Shown one piece after another: positions 33,894-47,194 of a stretch of DNA of 64,000 nt (position 1 is its first letter; each line of letters starts with the position of its first letter). The notes under the pieces were generated by a model. It saw only the letters and a program-made list of their open reading frames with translations, did not search any database and was not told the DNA's origin. The DNA comes from Erythrobacter sp. GTDB lineage: Bacteria; Pseudomonadota; Alphaproteobacteria; Sphingomonadales; Sphingomonadaceae. The stretch lies in NCBI GenBank assembly GCA_009993605.1, contig JAACTB010000011.1, positions 62,001-126,000 on the forward strand, in the 5' to 3' direction. Both the position numbers and the translations under genes were made by a program.

Positions 33894-35114
33894 ATGCTTT
33901 ACCAGGCCTACGAACTGCAACGCAGCTGGCTATCGAGCGCCAGCGCCTGGGCCGCGATCGGCTCGGAGATGCTGAGCAATCCGGCTCTTCCGCTGGGCTA
34001 TTTCGGGATGGGCCCGATGGCGGCGAGCGCGCTCGAAGTGTTCGCCCACGCCACCGCCACCTACGGCAAGCCAGCCTGGAATATCGAGGCGGTCAAGGTC
34101 GAAGGGAAGGCCCGCGCGGTCGAGGAAGCGACCGTGGTCAACCGCCCCTTCGGCGATCTCAAACGTTTCCGCCGCGACGGATTGGCCGACGACGCGCCCA
34201 AGCTCCTCGTCGTCGCGCCGATGAGCGGCCATTACGCCACTCTGCTGCGCGGCACGGTCGAACGCATGATCGAAAGCTGCGAGGTCTATGTCACCGACTG
34301 GGCCGACGCGAAGACGGTGCCCCTGTCGGAAGGCCAGTTCGATCTCGACGACTATATCGATTACGTGATCGGCTTCCTCGAACATATCGGGCCGGACGCG
34401 CACGCCATGGCAGTCTGCCAGCCCTCCGTCCCGGTCTTCGCCGCGGTCGCGATCATGAACCGCGACGATCACCCCTGTGCACCCAAGACGCTCACCATGA
34501 TGGGCGGGCCGATCGACACGCGCTGTTCGCCCACCACGGTCAACGATCTCGCCATGGATCGCCCGATCGAATGGTTCCGCCACAACGTCATCGCCACCGT
34601 GCCCATGCAGTATCGCGGCAGCGGGCGGCGCGTCTATCCCGGCTTCCTCCAGCTGGCGAGCTTCATGTCGATGAATCTCGGCAACCACCTTCAGAGCCAC
34701 TACGAGATGTTCAAGCATCTGACCGAAGGCGACGAGGCCAGCGCGCAGGCGACCAAGGATTTCTACGACGAATATCGCAGCGTCTGCGACATGACGGCGG
34801 AATTCTACCTCCAGACCGTGGTCGAGGTGTTCCAGACCCACTCGCTGCCCAACGGCACTTACGAACACCGTGGCCGCCGCATCGATCTGGGCGACATCAC
34901 GAAGACCGCCCTCCTCGCCATCGAAGGCGAGCGCGACGATATCTCCGGCCTAGGCCAGACCCGCGCCGCGCTGGAACTCACGCCGAATTTGGACGTGTCG
35001 AAAAAGCGCTACTACATGGCCGAAGGCGCCGGGCATTACGGCATCTTCAACGGCAGCAAATGGCGTGGAAAGATTGCCCCGGTGGTGGAGGAGTTCATCG
35101 GCGAGCATGGGTGA
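33894..35114 (+). CDS. phaZ: Intracellular polyhydroxyalkanoate depolymerase
   Basis: A 406-residue enzyme that breaks down stored PHA granules. Typical segments: APMSGHYATLLRGTVERM, VTDWADAKTVPLSEG, the probable nucleophile Cys in AMAVCQPSVPVF (intracellular depolymerases use Cys rather than Ser), MGGPIDTR, and the C-terminal His in AEGAGHYGIFNGSKWR. There is no signal peptide, as expected for granule-bound intracellular PhaZ. GGGGAA lies before ATG 33894. Thiolase and hydratase genes for the same pathway lie 1.3 kb on, beyond a low-GC insertion. Confidence 0.94.
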   Translation: MLYQAYELQRSWLSSASAWAAIGSEMLSNPALPLGYFGMGPMAASALEVFAHATATYGKPAWNIEAVKVEGKARAVEEATVVNRPFGDLKRFRRDGLADDAPKLLVVAPMSGHYATLLRGTVERMIESCEVYVTDWADAKTVPLSEGQFDLDDYIDYVIGFLEHIGPDAHAMAVCQPSVPVFAAVAIMNRDDHPCAPKTLTMMGGPIDTRCSPTTVNDLAMDRPIEWFRHNVIATVPMQYRGSGRRVYPGFLQLASFMSMNLGNHLQSHYEMFKHLTEGDEASAQATKDFYDEYRSVCDMTAEFYLQTVVEVFQTHSLPNGTYEHRGRRIDLGDITKTALLAIEGERDDISGLGQTRAALELTPNLDVSKKRYYMAEGAGHYGIFNGSKWRGKIAPVVEEFIGEHG

Positions 35115-35257
35115 TTCTAGGTAACCATGAGGAGCAGGTTCTACGCCTATCTGGAAAAATCGACTATCAGAGCGTGACGCGAGAGGAGTCATTAGGCGTG
35201 TTCGTTACTGCTATTAATAGGTTCATTCCAATCTGGGTATGCCTTCTGGCCGCTTAA
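35111..35257 (+). CDS. Possible 48-residue small protein in low-GC segment
   Basis: GTG 35111 overlaps the phaZ stop (GTGA) and opens 48 codons: an acidic/basic first half (NHEEQVLRLSGKIDYQSVTR) and a hydrophobic end (FIPIWVCLLAA). Base composition is low-GC like the SEC-C gene 31 bases downstream, so it probably arrived with it. No family is recognised. It could be a real small protein, the end of a lost gene, or chance. Confidence 0.25.
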   Translation: MILGNHEEQVLRLSGKIDYQSVTREESLGVFVTAINRFIPIWVCLLAA

Positions 35258-35288
35258 CTTAGCTTAGGTTTCGCTGTAATCAGCAACC

Positions 35289-36269
35289 ATGAACCCTTCG
35301 CGTAATCGAACTTGCCCATGCGGAAGCCGCCAGAGGTTCAAACATTGCTGTGGTGCTTTAGCGGATAAGTCTTTGCGGCCTACAGACGATGAATTGTGCG
35401 AACTTGCTTGCGAGGCAGACGACGAAGGTTTGCTTCTTCGTGAAGAGCCAAAACAACGAGCCTTCATGAATGTTCTCCGTATGCTAGCTAAGCTAGGTAT
35501 TGACGGCGTCCCGTTGATAGGGGACCATTCTCCGAAAATAGTGCAGAGAATACATCACGCTAACAATCGCCTATTTAGGCCGATTGATCAGCGTGAAGGA
35601 GGAGTCCATTTAGGGTTCTTCATGTTCAGAGATCTTTTTGCTCGCCTCTACGTGCCCGTGATATTTGGTAGCCCACGGATCGATTTCTGGCCACTGCTTG
35701 ATTTTTCGGAAGACCAAAAGCTGCGGTTGGCGGCGGACGACGAAGCGATGGCTCGGTTTGAGGATCAGGCTTTTGACCTGCTCGATTTTGGATACGGGTT
35801 CATGGAATTTGGGCATACCCGTCCGGTTACTGATCAATCGAAAGAGCTCATCTACCGCGCGCACGTTCAGCTAGAAGCTGCCGCTGCTACTGCGACCGGC
35901 GCATATGATTACCGGGGAACCTTACAGAGCGCATTACTCGGCGCGGAATTGGCATTGAAAGCCGGGCTATCTTGTAATGGGTACAGCGATACTGACCTAC
36001 GCTTGAAAATAGGACATAATTTGACGAAGGCAGCTACTGCCTTAGGTAGTTATGAAACAGCATTTGATGTTGATCGCGTTATTCGTGCCGCTAGAACTTT
36101 TCCAAGTTTTGTTGGGAGCCGCTATGGTGGTCCGGAACCCGATAGGCAGGAAATGGGCCACATACTAATGAAAGCGCAATTCATCGCGTCGGAAGTCACC
36201 CGCACATTTACTGATAGGGATATGCGAAGCGGTCAAACCGAGGTGAAGGCTCGAAACTATCCAGCTTAG
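35289..36269 (+). CDS. SEC-C zinc-motif protein with HEPN-like C-terminal region, low-GC island
   Basis: A 326-residue protein. Residues 9-21 (CPCGSRQRFKHCC) are a SEC-C zinc motif with ligands C9, C11, C20 and C21. Residues about 185-310 are helical and follow the pattern of HEPN domains: AELALKAGL (219-227), GHNL (242-245), a SRYGG turn (277-281), then R286-Q-E-M-G-H291, which fits the R-[NHKQ]-x3-H ribonuclease motif. The middle is unrecognised. GC content is clearly below that of both neighbours, and the gene sits alone between PHA genes, so recent transfer is likely. An RNase or defence role is inferred only. Confidence 0.8.
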   Translation: MNPSRNRTCPCGSRQRFKHCCGALADKSLRPTDDELCELACEADDEGLLLREEPKQRAFMNVLRMLAKLGIDGVPLIGDHSPKIVQRIHHANNRLFRPIDQREGGVHLGFFMFRDLFARLYVPVIFGSPRIDFWPLLDFSEDQKLRLAADDEAMARFEDQAFDLLDFGYGFMEFGHTRPVTDQSKELIYRAHVQLEAAAATATGAYDYRGTLQSALLGAELALKAGLSCNGYSDTDLRLKIGHNLTKAATALGSYETAFDVDRVIRAARTFPSFVGSRYGGPEPDRQEMGHILMKAQFIASEVTRTFTDRDMRSGQTEVKARNYPA

Positions 36270-36284
36270 CTCTTTGGAAAGAGC
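36269..36284 (+). terminator. Small hairpin at the end of the SEC-C gene
   Basis: GCTCTTT at 36269-36275 pairs with AAAGAGC at 36278-36284, and GGCC-TTT-GGCC follows at once. There is no long U-run, so termination is uncertain. Confidence 0.35.
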
Positions 36285-36394
36285 GGCCTTTGGCCAGACC
36301 ATGCCCTCGCTGATTTTTCGGTTCTAATGCTTTTCACCAACTTTTTAGCTTCAGAATCCCATCGTCGCAAATTTTCTCACTAGCTGACTATATT

Positions 36395-36431
36395 AAAAAA
36401 GCGGCCCGGGTCTCCCCGAGCCGCCCTTTTT
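36395..36431. terminator. Bidirectional intrinsic terminator
   Basis: GCGGC at 36401-36405 and CGGG (36407-36410) pair with CCCG (36415-36418) and GCCGC (36420-36424), with one mismatch. Six A precede and five T follow, so it can end both the rightward island transcript and the leftward thiolase transcript. Confidence 0.85.
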
Positions 36432-36452
36432 GCGTAGCGCTTAGCCGCTTGA

Positions 36453-37631
36453 TCAGAAAATCTCGAACAGGCCCGCTGCGCCCATGCCGCCGCCGACGCA
36501 CATGGTGACGACGCCGTATTTGGCGCCCATGCGCTTGCCTTCCAGAAGCACGTGGCCGGTGCAGCGTGCGCCGGTCATGCCGTAGGGGTGGCCGATCGAG
36601 ATCGAGCCGCCATTGACGTTCAATTTGTCGTTATCGATCCCGAGCTTGTCGCGGCAGTAGAGGACCTGCACGGCGAAGGCTTCGTTCAGCTCCCAGATGC
36701 CGATATCGTCGACCTTGAGGTCGAATCGTTCGAGCAGCTTGGGGATCGCGAAGACGGGGCCGATGCCCATCTCGTCGGGCTCGGTGCCCGCAACCGCCAT
36801 GCCGACATAGCGGCCGAGCGGCGTGAGGCCCTTCTTTTCGGCGACCTTGGCTTCCATCAGCACGCTGGCGCTGGAGCCGTCCGACAGCTGCGACGCATTG
36901 CCCGCGGTGATCGTGGTGCCTTCGCCCATGACCGGCTTCAAGCTGTTGAGGCCTTCAAGCGTGGTCGAGGGGCGATTGCCTTCGTCCTTGTCGATGGTGA
37001 TCGCGACGTCCGAGATCTCGCCCGTTTCCTTGTCCTGCACCTTGTGAGTGGTGGAGACGGGGACGATCTCGTCGTCGAACTTGCCCGCTTCCTGCGCGGC
37101 GGCGGTGCGCTGCTGCGACTGGAGGGCGTATTCGTCCTGCTGCTCGCGCGAAATGCCGTAGCGCTGGGCGACGGTTTCGGCGGTCTGGAGCATCGGCATG
37201 TAGATCGCGCCGTGCATGGTCATCAGTTCGGGATCGGGCATGACGCGCATGTCCTTGGTCTGGACGAGCGAGATGCTCTCCTGACCGCCGGCGGCGACCA
37301 CGTCCATCCGGTCGGTGATGATCTGCTTGGCCGCCGTGGCGATGCTCATCAGGCCGCTGGAACACTGGCGGTCGATCGTCATGCCGCTGGTGCCGATCGG
37401 GCATCCGGCGCGCAGGGCGACCTGACGGGCGAGATTGCCGGCCTGCGCGCCCTGCTGGAGCGCGGCGCCCCACAAGACGTCGTCGACCTCGCCGGCGTCG
37501 ATACCGGCGCGTTCGATCGCGGGCTTCAGGGAATAGGAGCCGAGCGTGGCCCCCTTGGTGTCGTTGAACCCGCCCTTATAGGCGCGGCCGATGGCGGTGC
37601 GGGCGGTGGAGACGATTACTGCGTCACGCAT
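36453..37631 (-). CDS. Acetyl-CoA acyltransferase (thiolase)
   Basis: A 392-residue thiolase. The acyl-accepting Cys is in [16 protein letters not shown]. The conserved His regions are NEAFAVQ and [10 protein letters not shown], where Tyr replaces the more usual Ile; the second catalytic Cys is in [10 protein letters not shown]. It may cleave 3-ketoacyl-CoA in beta-oxidation or make acetoacetyl-CoA for PHA. Its position next to an R-hydratase-like gene and near phaZ favours fatty acid/PHA exchange. ATG 37631 is the family start. Confidence 0.93.
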   Translation of the reverse strand: MRDAVIVSTARTAIGRAYKGGFNDTKGATLGSYSLKPAIERAGIDAGEVDDVLWGAALQQGAQAGNLARQVALRAGCPIGTSGMTIDRQCSSGLMSIATAAKQIITDRMDVVAAGGQESISLVQTKDMRVMPDPELMTMHGAIYMPMLQTAETVAQRYGISREQQDEYALQSQQRTAAAQEAGKFDDEIVPVSTTHKVQDKETGEISDVAITIDKDEGNRPSTTLEGLNSLKPVMGEGTTITAGNASQLSDGSSASVLMEAKVAEKKGLTPLGRYVGMAVAGTEPDEMGIGPVFAIPKLLERFDLKVDDIGIWELNEAFAVQVLYCRDKLGIDNDKLNVNGGSISIGHPYGMTGARCTGHVLLEGKRMGAKYGVVTMCVGGGMGAAGLFEIF

Positions 37632-37657
37632 GGTGGAAATCCTCGGGGGTTCTAGAG

Positions 37658-37680
37658 CCCCTCCCCCTTCAAGGGAGGGG
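37658..37680. repeat. Short palindromic repeat between thiolase and hydratase genes
   Basis: CCCCTCCC at 37658-37665 pairs with GGGAGGGG at 37673-37680, followed by CAAGGTGGGG. Its base use resembles the termini of the element at 25,550. It separates two genes of the same strand by 79 bases and may modulate read-through. Confidence 0.6.
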
Positions 37681-37710
37681 CAAGGTGGGGAATGTCACGA
37701 TCGAAGGTGA

Positions 37711-38160
37711 TCAGACGAAATACATGGTCATCCATTCGCAGATCAGCGCGGGCTTCTCCTCGCCTTCGATCTCGATCGTGATCCCAACCGTCTGCTGCCA
37801 CTGGCCGGGGCGCTTCTCGGTCATTTCGAGCAGCTTCCAGTGGCCGCGAATGCGCTTGCCCGAACGGACCGGGTTGATGAAGCGCGTCTTGTTGCCGCCG
37901 TAGTTCACGGCCATCTTGATCCCGTCCACGCGCGGCACGTCGCTGTTCGCGGTGAGGTAGGGGATCATCGACAGCGTCAGGAAGCCGTGAGCGATAGTGC
38001 CGCCGAACGGCGTCATCTTGGCGGCTTCCTCGTTGACGTGGATGAACTGGTGGTCACCGGTCGCTTCGGCGAACTGGTTGATGCGCTCCTGCGTCATTTC
38101 GACCCATTCGCTGGTGCCCAGCTGTTCTCCGGTCTTGTCTGCCACTTCCTGCGGGGTCAT
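37711..38160 (-). CDS. MaoC-family (R)-specific enoyl-CoA hydratase, PhaJ-like
   Basis: A 149-residue single-hotdog hydratase. The active-site motif FAEATGDHQFIHVNEEAAKM with Asp and His matches the hydratase-2 pattern, followed by PFGGTIAHGFLTLSMIPYL. Such enzymes give (R)-3-hydroxyacyl-CoA, the PHA precursor, or act in acyl-CoA breakdown. It precedes the thiolase gene on the same strand, with a palindrome in the gap. ATG 38160 has GGAGAGGCC upstream. Confidence 0.9.
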   Translation of the reverse strand: MTPQEVADKTGEQLGTSEWVEMTQERINQFAEATGDHQFIHVNEEAAKMTPFGGTIAHGFLTLSMIPYLTANSDVPRVDGIKMAVNYGGNKTRFINPVRSGKRIRGHWKLLEMTEKRPGQWQQTVGITIEIEGEEKPALICEWMTMYFV

Positions 38161-38257
38161 AGGCCTCTCCTTGTGATGATGCGGCGCGAAAGATCACGCC
38201 TGTCACCCGGCCTCATGGCGCAAGGAAAAGCATGGCGCAACCGCCCCGCGCGTGCCG

Positions 38258-39664
38258 TTACGGCATGGCAGTTTCGCGGACCGGCTTGGCAGAGGCGGTA
38301 CGCGCGCCACGCTTCATGCGCCGCGTCCTGCCGCGCTCCGAGCTCTCATCGGAAGCTAGCGATTCGCGTTTCGCGCAATAGGTCCACAACGCGATCTGGA
38401 GGCCGAGGAAGAGGTAGATGACCGGCTGATAGCCGATCCCCTGGAAGGCCGCGCCGACAAGATAGACGACATGCGCGTTCTGCAATCCCGCCGCGAGCGG
38501 ACCGATCCAGCCATCCTCCGGCCCGTCGCGCGTGCGATACCGGCGGCGGAGGCGCTCCATCTGCCAGAGCCCGGTCAATTGCAACATGATCCAGACGAAG
38601 AAGCCGGGATAGCCCTGTTCGCCCAAGAGCTCGAAATAGGACGAGTGGAAGGCGCGCCCCTTGTCCTCGACCTCGACATATTCGATCGAGACGGAGCCGC
38701 CCTCGTCGACGCGCTCGGGCATGATGTATTTGAAGCTGTTGCCCCGATAGGCGTCGAACCCGCCGCCGAAGGGATTTTCGCTCACATAGTCGATCGTCCA
38801 TTCCCACACCGCCACGCGGGTTGAGGCGGACTGGTCGCCGCCATGCTCGGTAATGGTCGACATCCGCTCCCAGTAGCTCGCTGGCAGGAAGGGCAGCGCG
38901 ACGAGGCCGAGCATGGCCGCCCCCGCGATATAGGCGATCCGGTTCTTGACCGTGCGCAGCAGCAGCACGCCCAGCACCGCGATGCAGAGGAGGCCCGTGC
39001 GCGCCTCCGTTCCCACCGGGATCAGCAGGCAGGCGAAGATCAGGCACACGCCGAACAGCTTCACGCGCCAGTCTGGCGGGAAGACGCGCCCGTATTTCAT
39101 CAGCCAGGCGATCAGCGGCGTCATCCCGATCGCCACTGTGGCGAGCGTCGAACTTTCGTAGATATTGGAGTTGTCGTTGACGAAGAAATAGAGGCTCCCA
39201 TACCCGCCCCCGCCCAGCGCGGTCTTCATCCCGGCGCTGATGACGATCGCCCCCACGGTCAGCACGATGGTCAGGATCACCCCCTCGATCCGGGTGCGCG
39301 TGGTCAACGTGAAGGGGAGGAAGATCGCGAACACCAGCGCCTTCCACACCCACTCCCACTTCGTCGCCGCCTCGACCGGGAAATCGGCGGTCTGCGTCGT
39401 CGCGAAGCAATAGAGCAGCAGGAACAGCATCAGCCCCTGGCGATAATGGAAGCGCGTCTCGCTCTTGGGATCGGTCAGCAACCAGCCTGCAAAGGCGGCG
39501 CAAAAGGCGATCAGCGAGATGGGAAGCGCGGGCGTCAGCACCCAGCCGATCTTCTGGGGGGCCAGAATGTCGATATAGATATAAGCGAGCACCCACAGGA
39601 ACGGGCGCGCGACTCCAAGCGCGAGGAACGCCATCACGAAGGCGAACAGGGAAAGATCGATCAC
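38258..39664 (-). CDS. O-antigen ligase-like protein, exosortase A-associated O-glycosylation ligase
   Basis: A 468-residue polytopic protein with 10 or more helices. It starts IDLSLFAFVMAFLALGVARP and has a long external loop with NPFGGGFDAYRGNSFKYI and RAFHSSYFELLGEQGYPGFF, the pattern of putative O-glycosylation ligases that travel with exosortase A. It would transfer an undecaprenyl-linked glycan to protein or polymer. GTG 39664 overlaps the stop of a small upstream ORF (GTGA). The divergent glycosyltransferase belongs to the same system. Confidence 0.85.
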   Translation of the reverse strand: MIDLSLFAFVMAFLALGVARPFLWVLAYIYIDILAPQKIGWVLTPALPISLIAFCAAFAGWLLTDPKSETRFHYRQGLMLFLLLYCFATTQTADFPVEAATKWEWVWKALVFAIFLPFTLTTRTRIEGVILTIVLTVGAIVISAGMKTALGGGGYGSLYFFVNDNSNIYESSTLATVAIGMTPLIAWLMKYGRVFPPDWRVKLFGVCLIFACLLIPVGTEARTGLLCIAVLGVLLLRTVKNRIAYIAGAAMLGLVALPFLPASYWERMSTITEHGGDQSASTRVAVWEWTIDYVSENPFGGGFDAYRGNSFKYIMPERVDEGGSVSIEYVEVEDKGRAFHSSYFELLGEQGYPGFFVWIMLQLTGLWQMERLRRRYRTRDGPEDGWIGPLAAGLQNAHVVYLVGAAFQGIGYQPVIYLFLGLQIALWTYCAKRESLASDESSERGRTRRMKRGARTASAKPVRETAMP

Positions 39665-39840
39665 GGTTCGCGTGCCGTGGGGGTGATTTTGCGCCGCTTC
39701 GCCCGCTTTTCGCGCGCGGAGAGCTGGTCCGCCTCGCCCTCCAGCGCGGCATCGCTGTCGACATCGCTGCGCCGCGCCAGCCTGAGCAAAGCGATCAGCA
39801 ACAATCCATGGCACAGGGCAAGGGCGAAATAGTCGATCAA
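39661..39840 (-). CDS. Small single-helix membrane protein coupled to the ligase gene
   Basis: A 59-residue ORF starting at TTG 39840: one hydrophobic helix (YFALALCHGLLLIALLRLAR) and a highly charged tail (EGEADQLSAREKRAKRRK). Its TGA overlaps the GTG of the ligase gene, so translation is likely coupled. No strong Shine-Dalgarno sequence is seen before the TTG, and no family is recognised. It could assist the ligase in the membrane. Confidence 0.5.
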   Translation of the reverse strand: MIDYFALALCHGLLLIALLRLARRSDVDSDAALEGEADQLSAREKRAKRRKITPTAREP

Positions 39841-39929
39841 GCGCGAACGGTTCCGATGATGCGAATTCTGGCTCTTACGCGGAGGCGGTTGACGCCGCGT
39901 TAAGCCTGATGTGCAAGAGGTATAGCGCA

Positions 39930-41159
39930 ATGACCCGTATCCTGCACATCCTCGACCATTCGCTGCCGATCCACTCGGGATATACCTTTCGCACACGCGC
40001 GATCCTGAAAGCGCAGCAGGCGGCGGGGTACGAAGTGCGCGCGATCACCGGGCCGCTCTATCACGAGGGCGAGACGGGCACGGCGACGGTTGACGGCCTC
40101 ACCTTCGATCGCGTGCCCGGCCCCGTCACCGGGCCGCCGGGCGTTAGGGAATGGCGCACGATCGAGGCGCTGCGCAGCGGTATCGAGCGGGTGAGCGAGG
40201 AATGGCGGCCGGATATCCTCCACGCTCATTCGCCTGCCCTGTGCGGGATGGCGGGGCTGAGAGCGGCGCGCCGCATGGGCCTGCCCTTCGTCTATGAAAT
40301 CCGCGCGTTCTGGGAGGATGCGGCGGTCGGCAATCTGACCGGGCGCGAGGGATCGGTGAAATACCGGCTCACCCGCGCGCTCGAAAACCGTATCGTCGCG
40401 GGTGCCGACGCGGTCTTCACGATCTGCGACGGGCTGCGCCGCGATCTGGTCGAACGCGGACACGATGCCCAAAAAATCGCGCTGTCGCCCAATGGCGTCG
40501 ACCTCACCCTGTTCGGCGAGCCGCCTTCGCGCGACGCGAAGCTGGCGGAGCACTTGGCGTTGGGCGAAGGACCGGTGATCGGCTTCATCGGCAGTTTCTA
40601 CGATTACGAAGGTCTGGACGATCTCATCGCCGCGATGCCCCTGTTGCGCGAACGCCATCCGGGCGCCCGCCTGCTCCTGGTCGGTGGCGGGCCGATGGAA
40701 GACAGCTTGCGCGCGCAGGCGGCCGCCAGCCCGGCATATGACGCGATCGTCTTTGCCGGGCGCGTGCCGCATGAAGAGGTCGAACGCTATTATTCGCTCG
40801 TCGACGTGCTCGCCTATCCGCGCAAGAAGTCGCGGCTGACCGATCTCGTGACCCCGCTGAAACCGCTCGAGGCGATGGCGCAGAAGCGGATCGTCGCCGC
40901 CAGCGATGTCGGCGGGCACCGCGAGCTGATCGCGGACAAGAAGACCGGAATCCTGTTCGCGCCCGACGATCCCGCCGCCTGCGCCGCCGCGCTCGCCGAT
41001 CTGATCGACCGCCGGGACAGCTGGGATACGATGCGCGAGGCGGGCCGGGCCCATGTCGCCGCGCGGCACGACTGGGCGCGCAATGTCGAAAATTATCGAG
41101 CCGTTTACCAACGTCTGGTAGGCGATCGGCCTGAAAACGGCGCCCGGCGCGCCGCCTGA
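39930..41159 (+). CDS. Glycosyltransferase, exosortase A system-associated (GT4 type)
   Basis: A 409-residue GT-B fold enzyme. The opening ILHILDHSLPIHSGYTFRTR is the signature of the exosortase A-associated glycosyltransferase subfamily. The C-terminal half has GFIGSFYDYEGLDDLI, LLLVGGGPMED and the donor-binding VTPLKPLEAMAQKR. It probably adds a sugar to the glycan handled by the divergent ligase. The first residues show no export signal; it acts at the cytoplasmic face. The exosortase and its other partner genes are not in this window. Confidence 0.9.
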   Translation: MTRILHILDHSLPIHSGYTFRTRAILKAQQAAGYEVRAITGPLYHEGETGTATVDGLTFDRVPGPVTGPPGVREWRTIEALRSGIERVSEEWRPDILHAHSPALCGMAGLRAARRMGLPFVYEIRAFWEDAAVGNLTGREGSVKYRLTRALENRIVAGADAVFTICDGLRRDLVERGHDAQKIALSPNGVDLTLFGEPPSRDAKLAEHLALGEGPVIGFIGSFYDYEGLDDLIAAMPLLRERHPGARLLLVGGGPMEDSLRAQAAASPAYDAIVFAGRVPHEEVERYYSLVDVLAYPRKKSRLTDLVTPLKPLEAMAQKRIVAASDVGGHRELIADKKTGILFAPDDPAACAAALADLIDRRDSWDTMREAGRAHVAARHDWARNVENYRAVYQRLVGDRPENGARRAA

Positions 41160-41178
41160 CCGAACGAGCGCCCCTGCC

Positions 41179-42330
41179 ATGACCTCAACATCCTCCCGCC
41201 CCTTAAGCAGCCTCCCGGCCTTTCCGGTGCTTGTGGCGCTCTGGTTCGCGGCCCTGTTGGGGGCAGGCACCTTCGTCCTGCCCGCCGCGATTTTCGAAAG
41301 CGCGGCGAGCGCGACCGGACTTGCCGAAATCATCCCCGCTGCGCAGCCCCCGCTCGGCACCACGGCGCGCCTCGCGATCACGATTGCAGCAGCTATTCTG
41401 GGCGCACTGATCGGGCTGTTCGTGGCCTGGCAGGTCCGCCGCGCATCGCGTCCGGCCCATGCCGCCGATCCTTCCGATGCCCCCCTCGCCGCTGAGGAGC
41501 AGGCAACCCCTTCAGCGGCGGAAGACAGCGAGGCCCGCACCGCCTGGCAGGCCTGGCGCGAAAATATGACCGAGGACGCGGACGATTACGGCGATATGCC
41601 TGATTCCGACGCGGATGGCTCGGACGAGGCGGAGCGCGGAGTGGATTTCGCTCGCCTCGAAGCGGCGCTTCGCGACGAGGATACGGACGAAGGTCCGTGC
41701 GACGGGATCGATACGGACGAATTTGAGGGCACGGATAATCCGCCCCTCGCTGACGACCCGCAGCGTGCCGAGGCGGACCGTCTCGTCGCCGGGCTGGCGC
41801 GCCTCCGCCGCGAGGACGATGGACCGCGCGCCTTCGACGATGGCGACCCCATCGCCCCGCCTGCAATTCCCTTGCCGGACGAGGACGATCATGAGACCCT
41901 CTCCTTTCGCGACGACAATCCTGACGAGCGCGAAGAGGTCGGCATCTTCGATCCCTCCTTCGTTTCGGAAACGCCGCCCATGCGCGACGAAGCCGACGAT
42001 CTCGAGCCGGAGCAGGAAATCGAACGCGAGCCTGCGCCCCAAAGGCGCGAACAGGCGGACACTGCGCAATCCCAGCCCACCGATACGCTGTCGCTTCCCG
42101 AACTGGTCGCGCGCCTCGAACTCGCGATCGATGCTGTCGCGAACAAGACAGCCGCGGATCGCGAAACGCGAAATGCGCGCGATCAGAGGGACGAGGTGGT
42201 TTCCTTCCCGGGCAACGAAACGCCGCGCGGAAATCAGGCGACTCCGAACGCGGACAGCGGCGCTGCCGACTCCCAAACGATGCTGCGCGCCGCTCTCGCC
42301 AAGCTCGACCAGGTGGGCAATCGCTCCTGA
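41179..42330 (+). CDS. Two-helix membrane protein with long acidic tail, unknown function
   Basis: A 383-residue protein. Residues 13-35 and 61-88 are membrane helices (FPVLVALWFAALLGAGTFVL and ITIAAAILGALIGLFVAWQV). Residues 95-383 are highly acidic, rich in Asp/Glu/Pro and probably disordered, with one helical segment (TLSLPELVARLELAIDAVAN) near 315-335. No family is recognised. It starts 19 bases after the glycosyltransferase, so it may be part of the same envelope operon. Confidence 0.7.
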   Translation: MTSTSSRPLSSLPAFPVLVALWFAALLGAGTFVLPAAIFESAASATGLAEIIPAAQPPLGTTARLAITIAAAILGALIGLFVAWQVRRASRPAHAADPSDAPLAAEEQATPSAAEDSEARTAWQAWRENMTEDADDYGDMPDSDADGSDEAERGVDFARLEAALRDEDTDEGPCDGIDTDEFEGTDNPPLADDPQRAEADRLVAGLARLRREDDGPRAFDDGDPIAPPAIPLPDEDDHETLSFRDDNPDEREEVGIFDPSFVSETPPMRDEADDLEPEQEIEREPAPQRREQADTAQSQPTDTLSLPELVARLELAIDAVANKTAADRETRNARDQRDEVVSFPGNETPRGNQATPNADSGAADSQTMLRAALAKLDQVGNRS

Positions 42331-42535
42331 CCATCCCTGCCTGCCTGATCAGCTTTTGCCCCGCGAAATAATCCTTCGCCTCTCGCAGTTGCAAAAATTT
42401 CTTCCGATCGTCACAAGGGCGTTTCACGACATTTAAGCAGCGCCTGGTCGGGTGCCGCGAGAACGGTCGAGTCGTGAGGTCGCCTTACCGCTTCCTCGCG
42501 CCCGACGGCCGAGAAGGATGCGAGTGACGCAAGCG

Positions 42536-47193
<4,658 letters not shown>

Positions 47194-47194
<1 letters not shown>

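Noticed and set aside
35289..36269. SEC-C gene as part of a Sec secretion operon
   Set aside because: SEC-C is named from the SecA tail but occurs in many unrelated proteins. There is no SecA motor here and no sec gene nearby.
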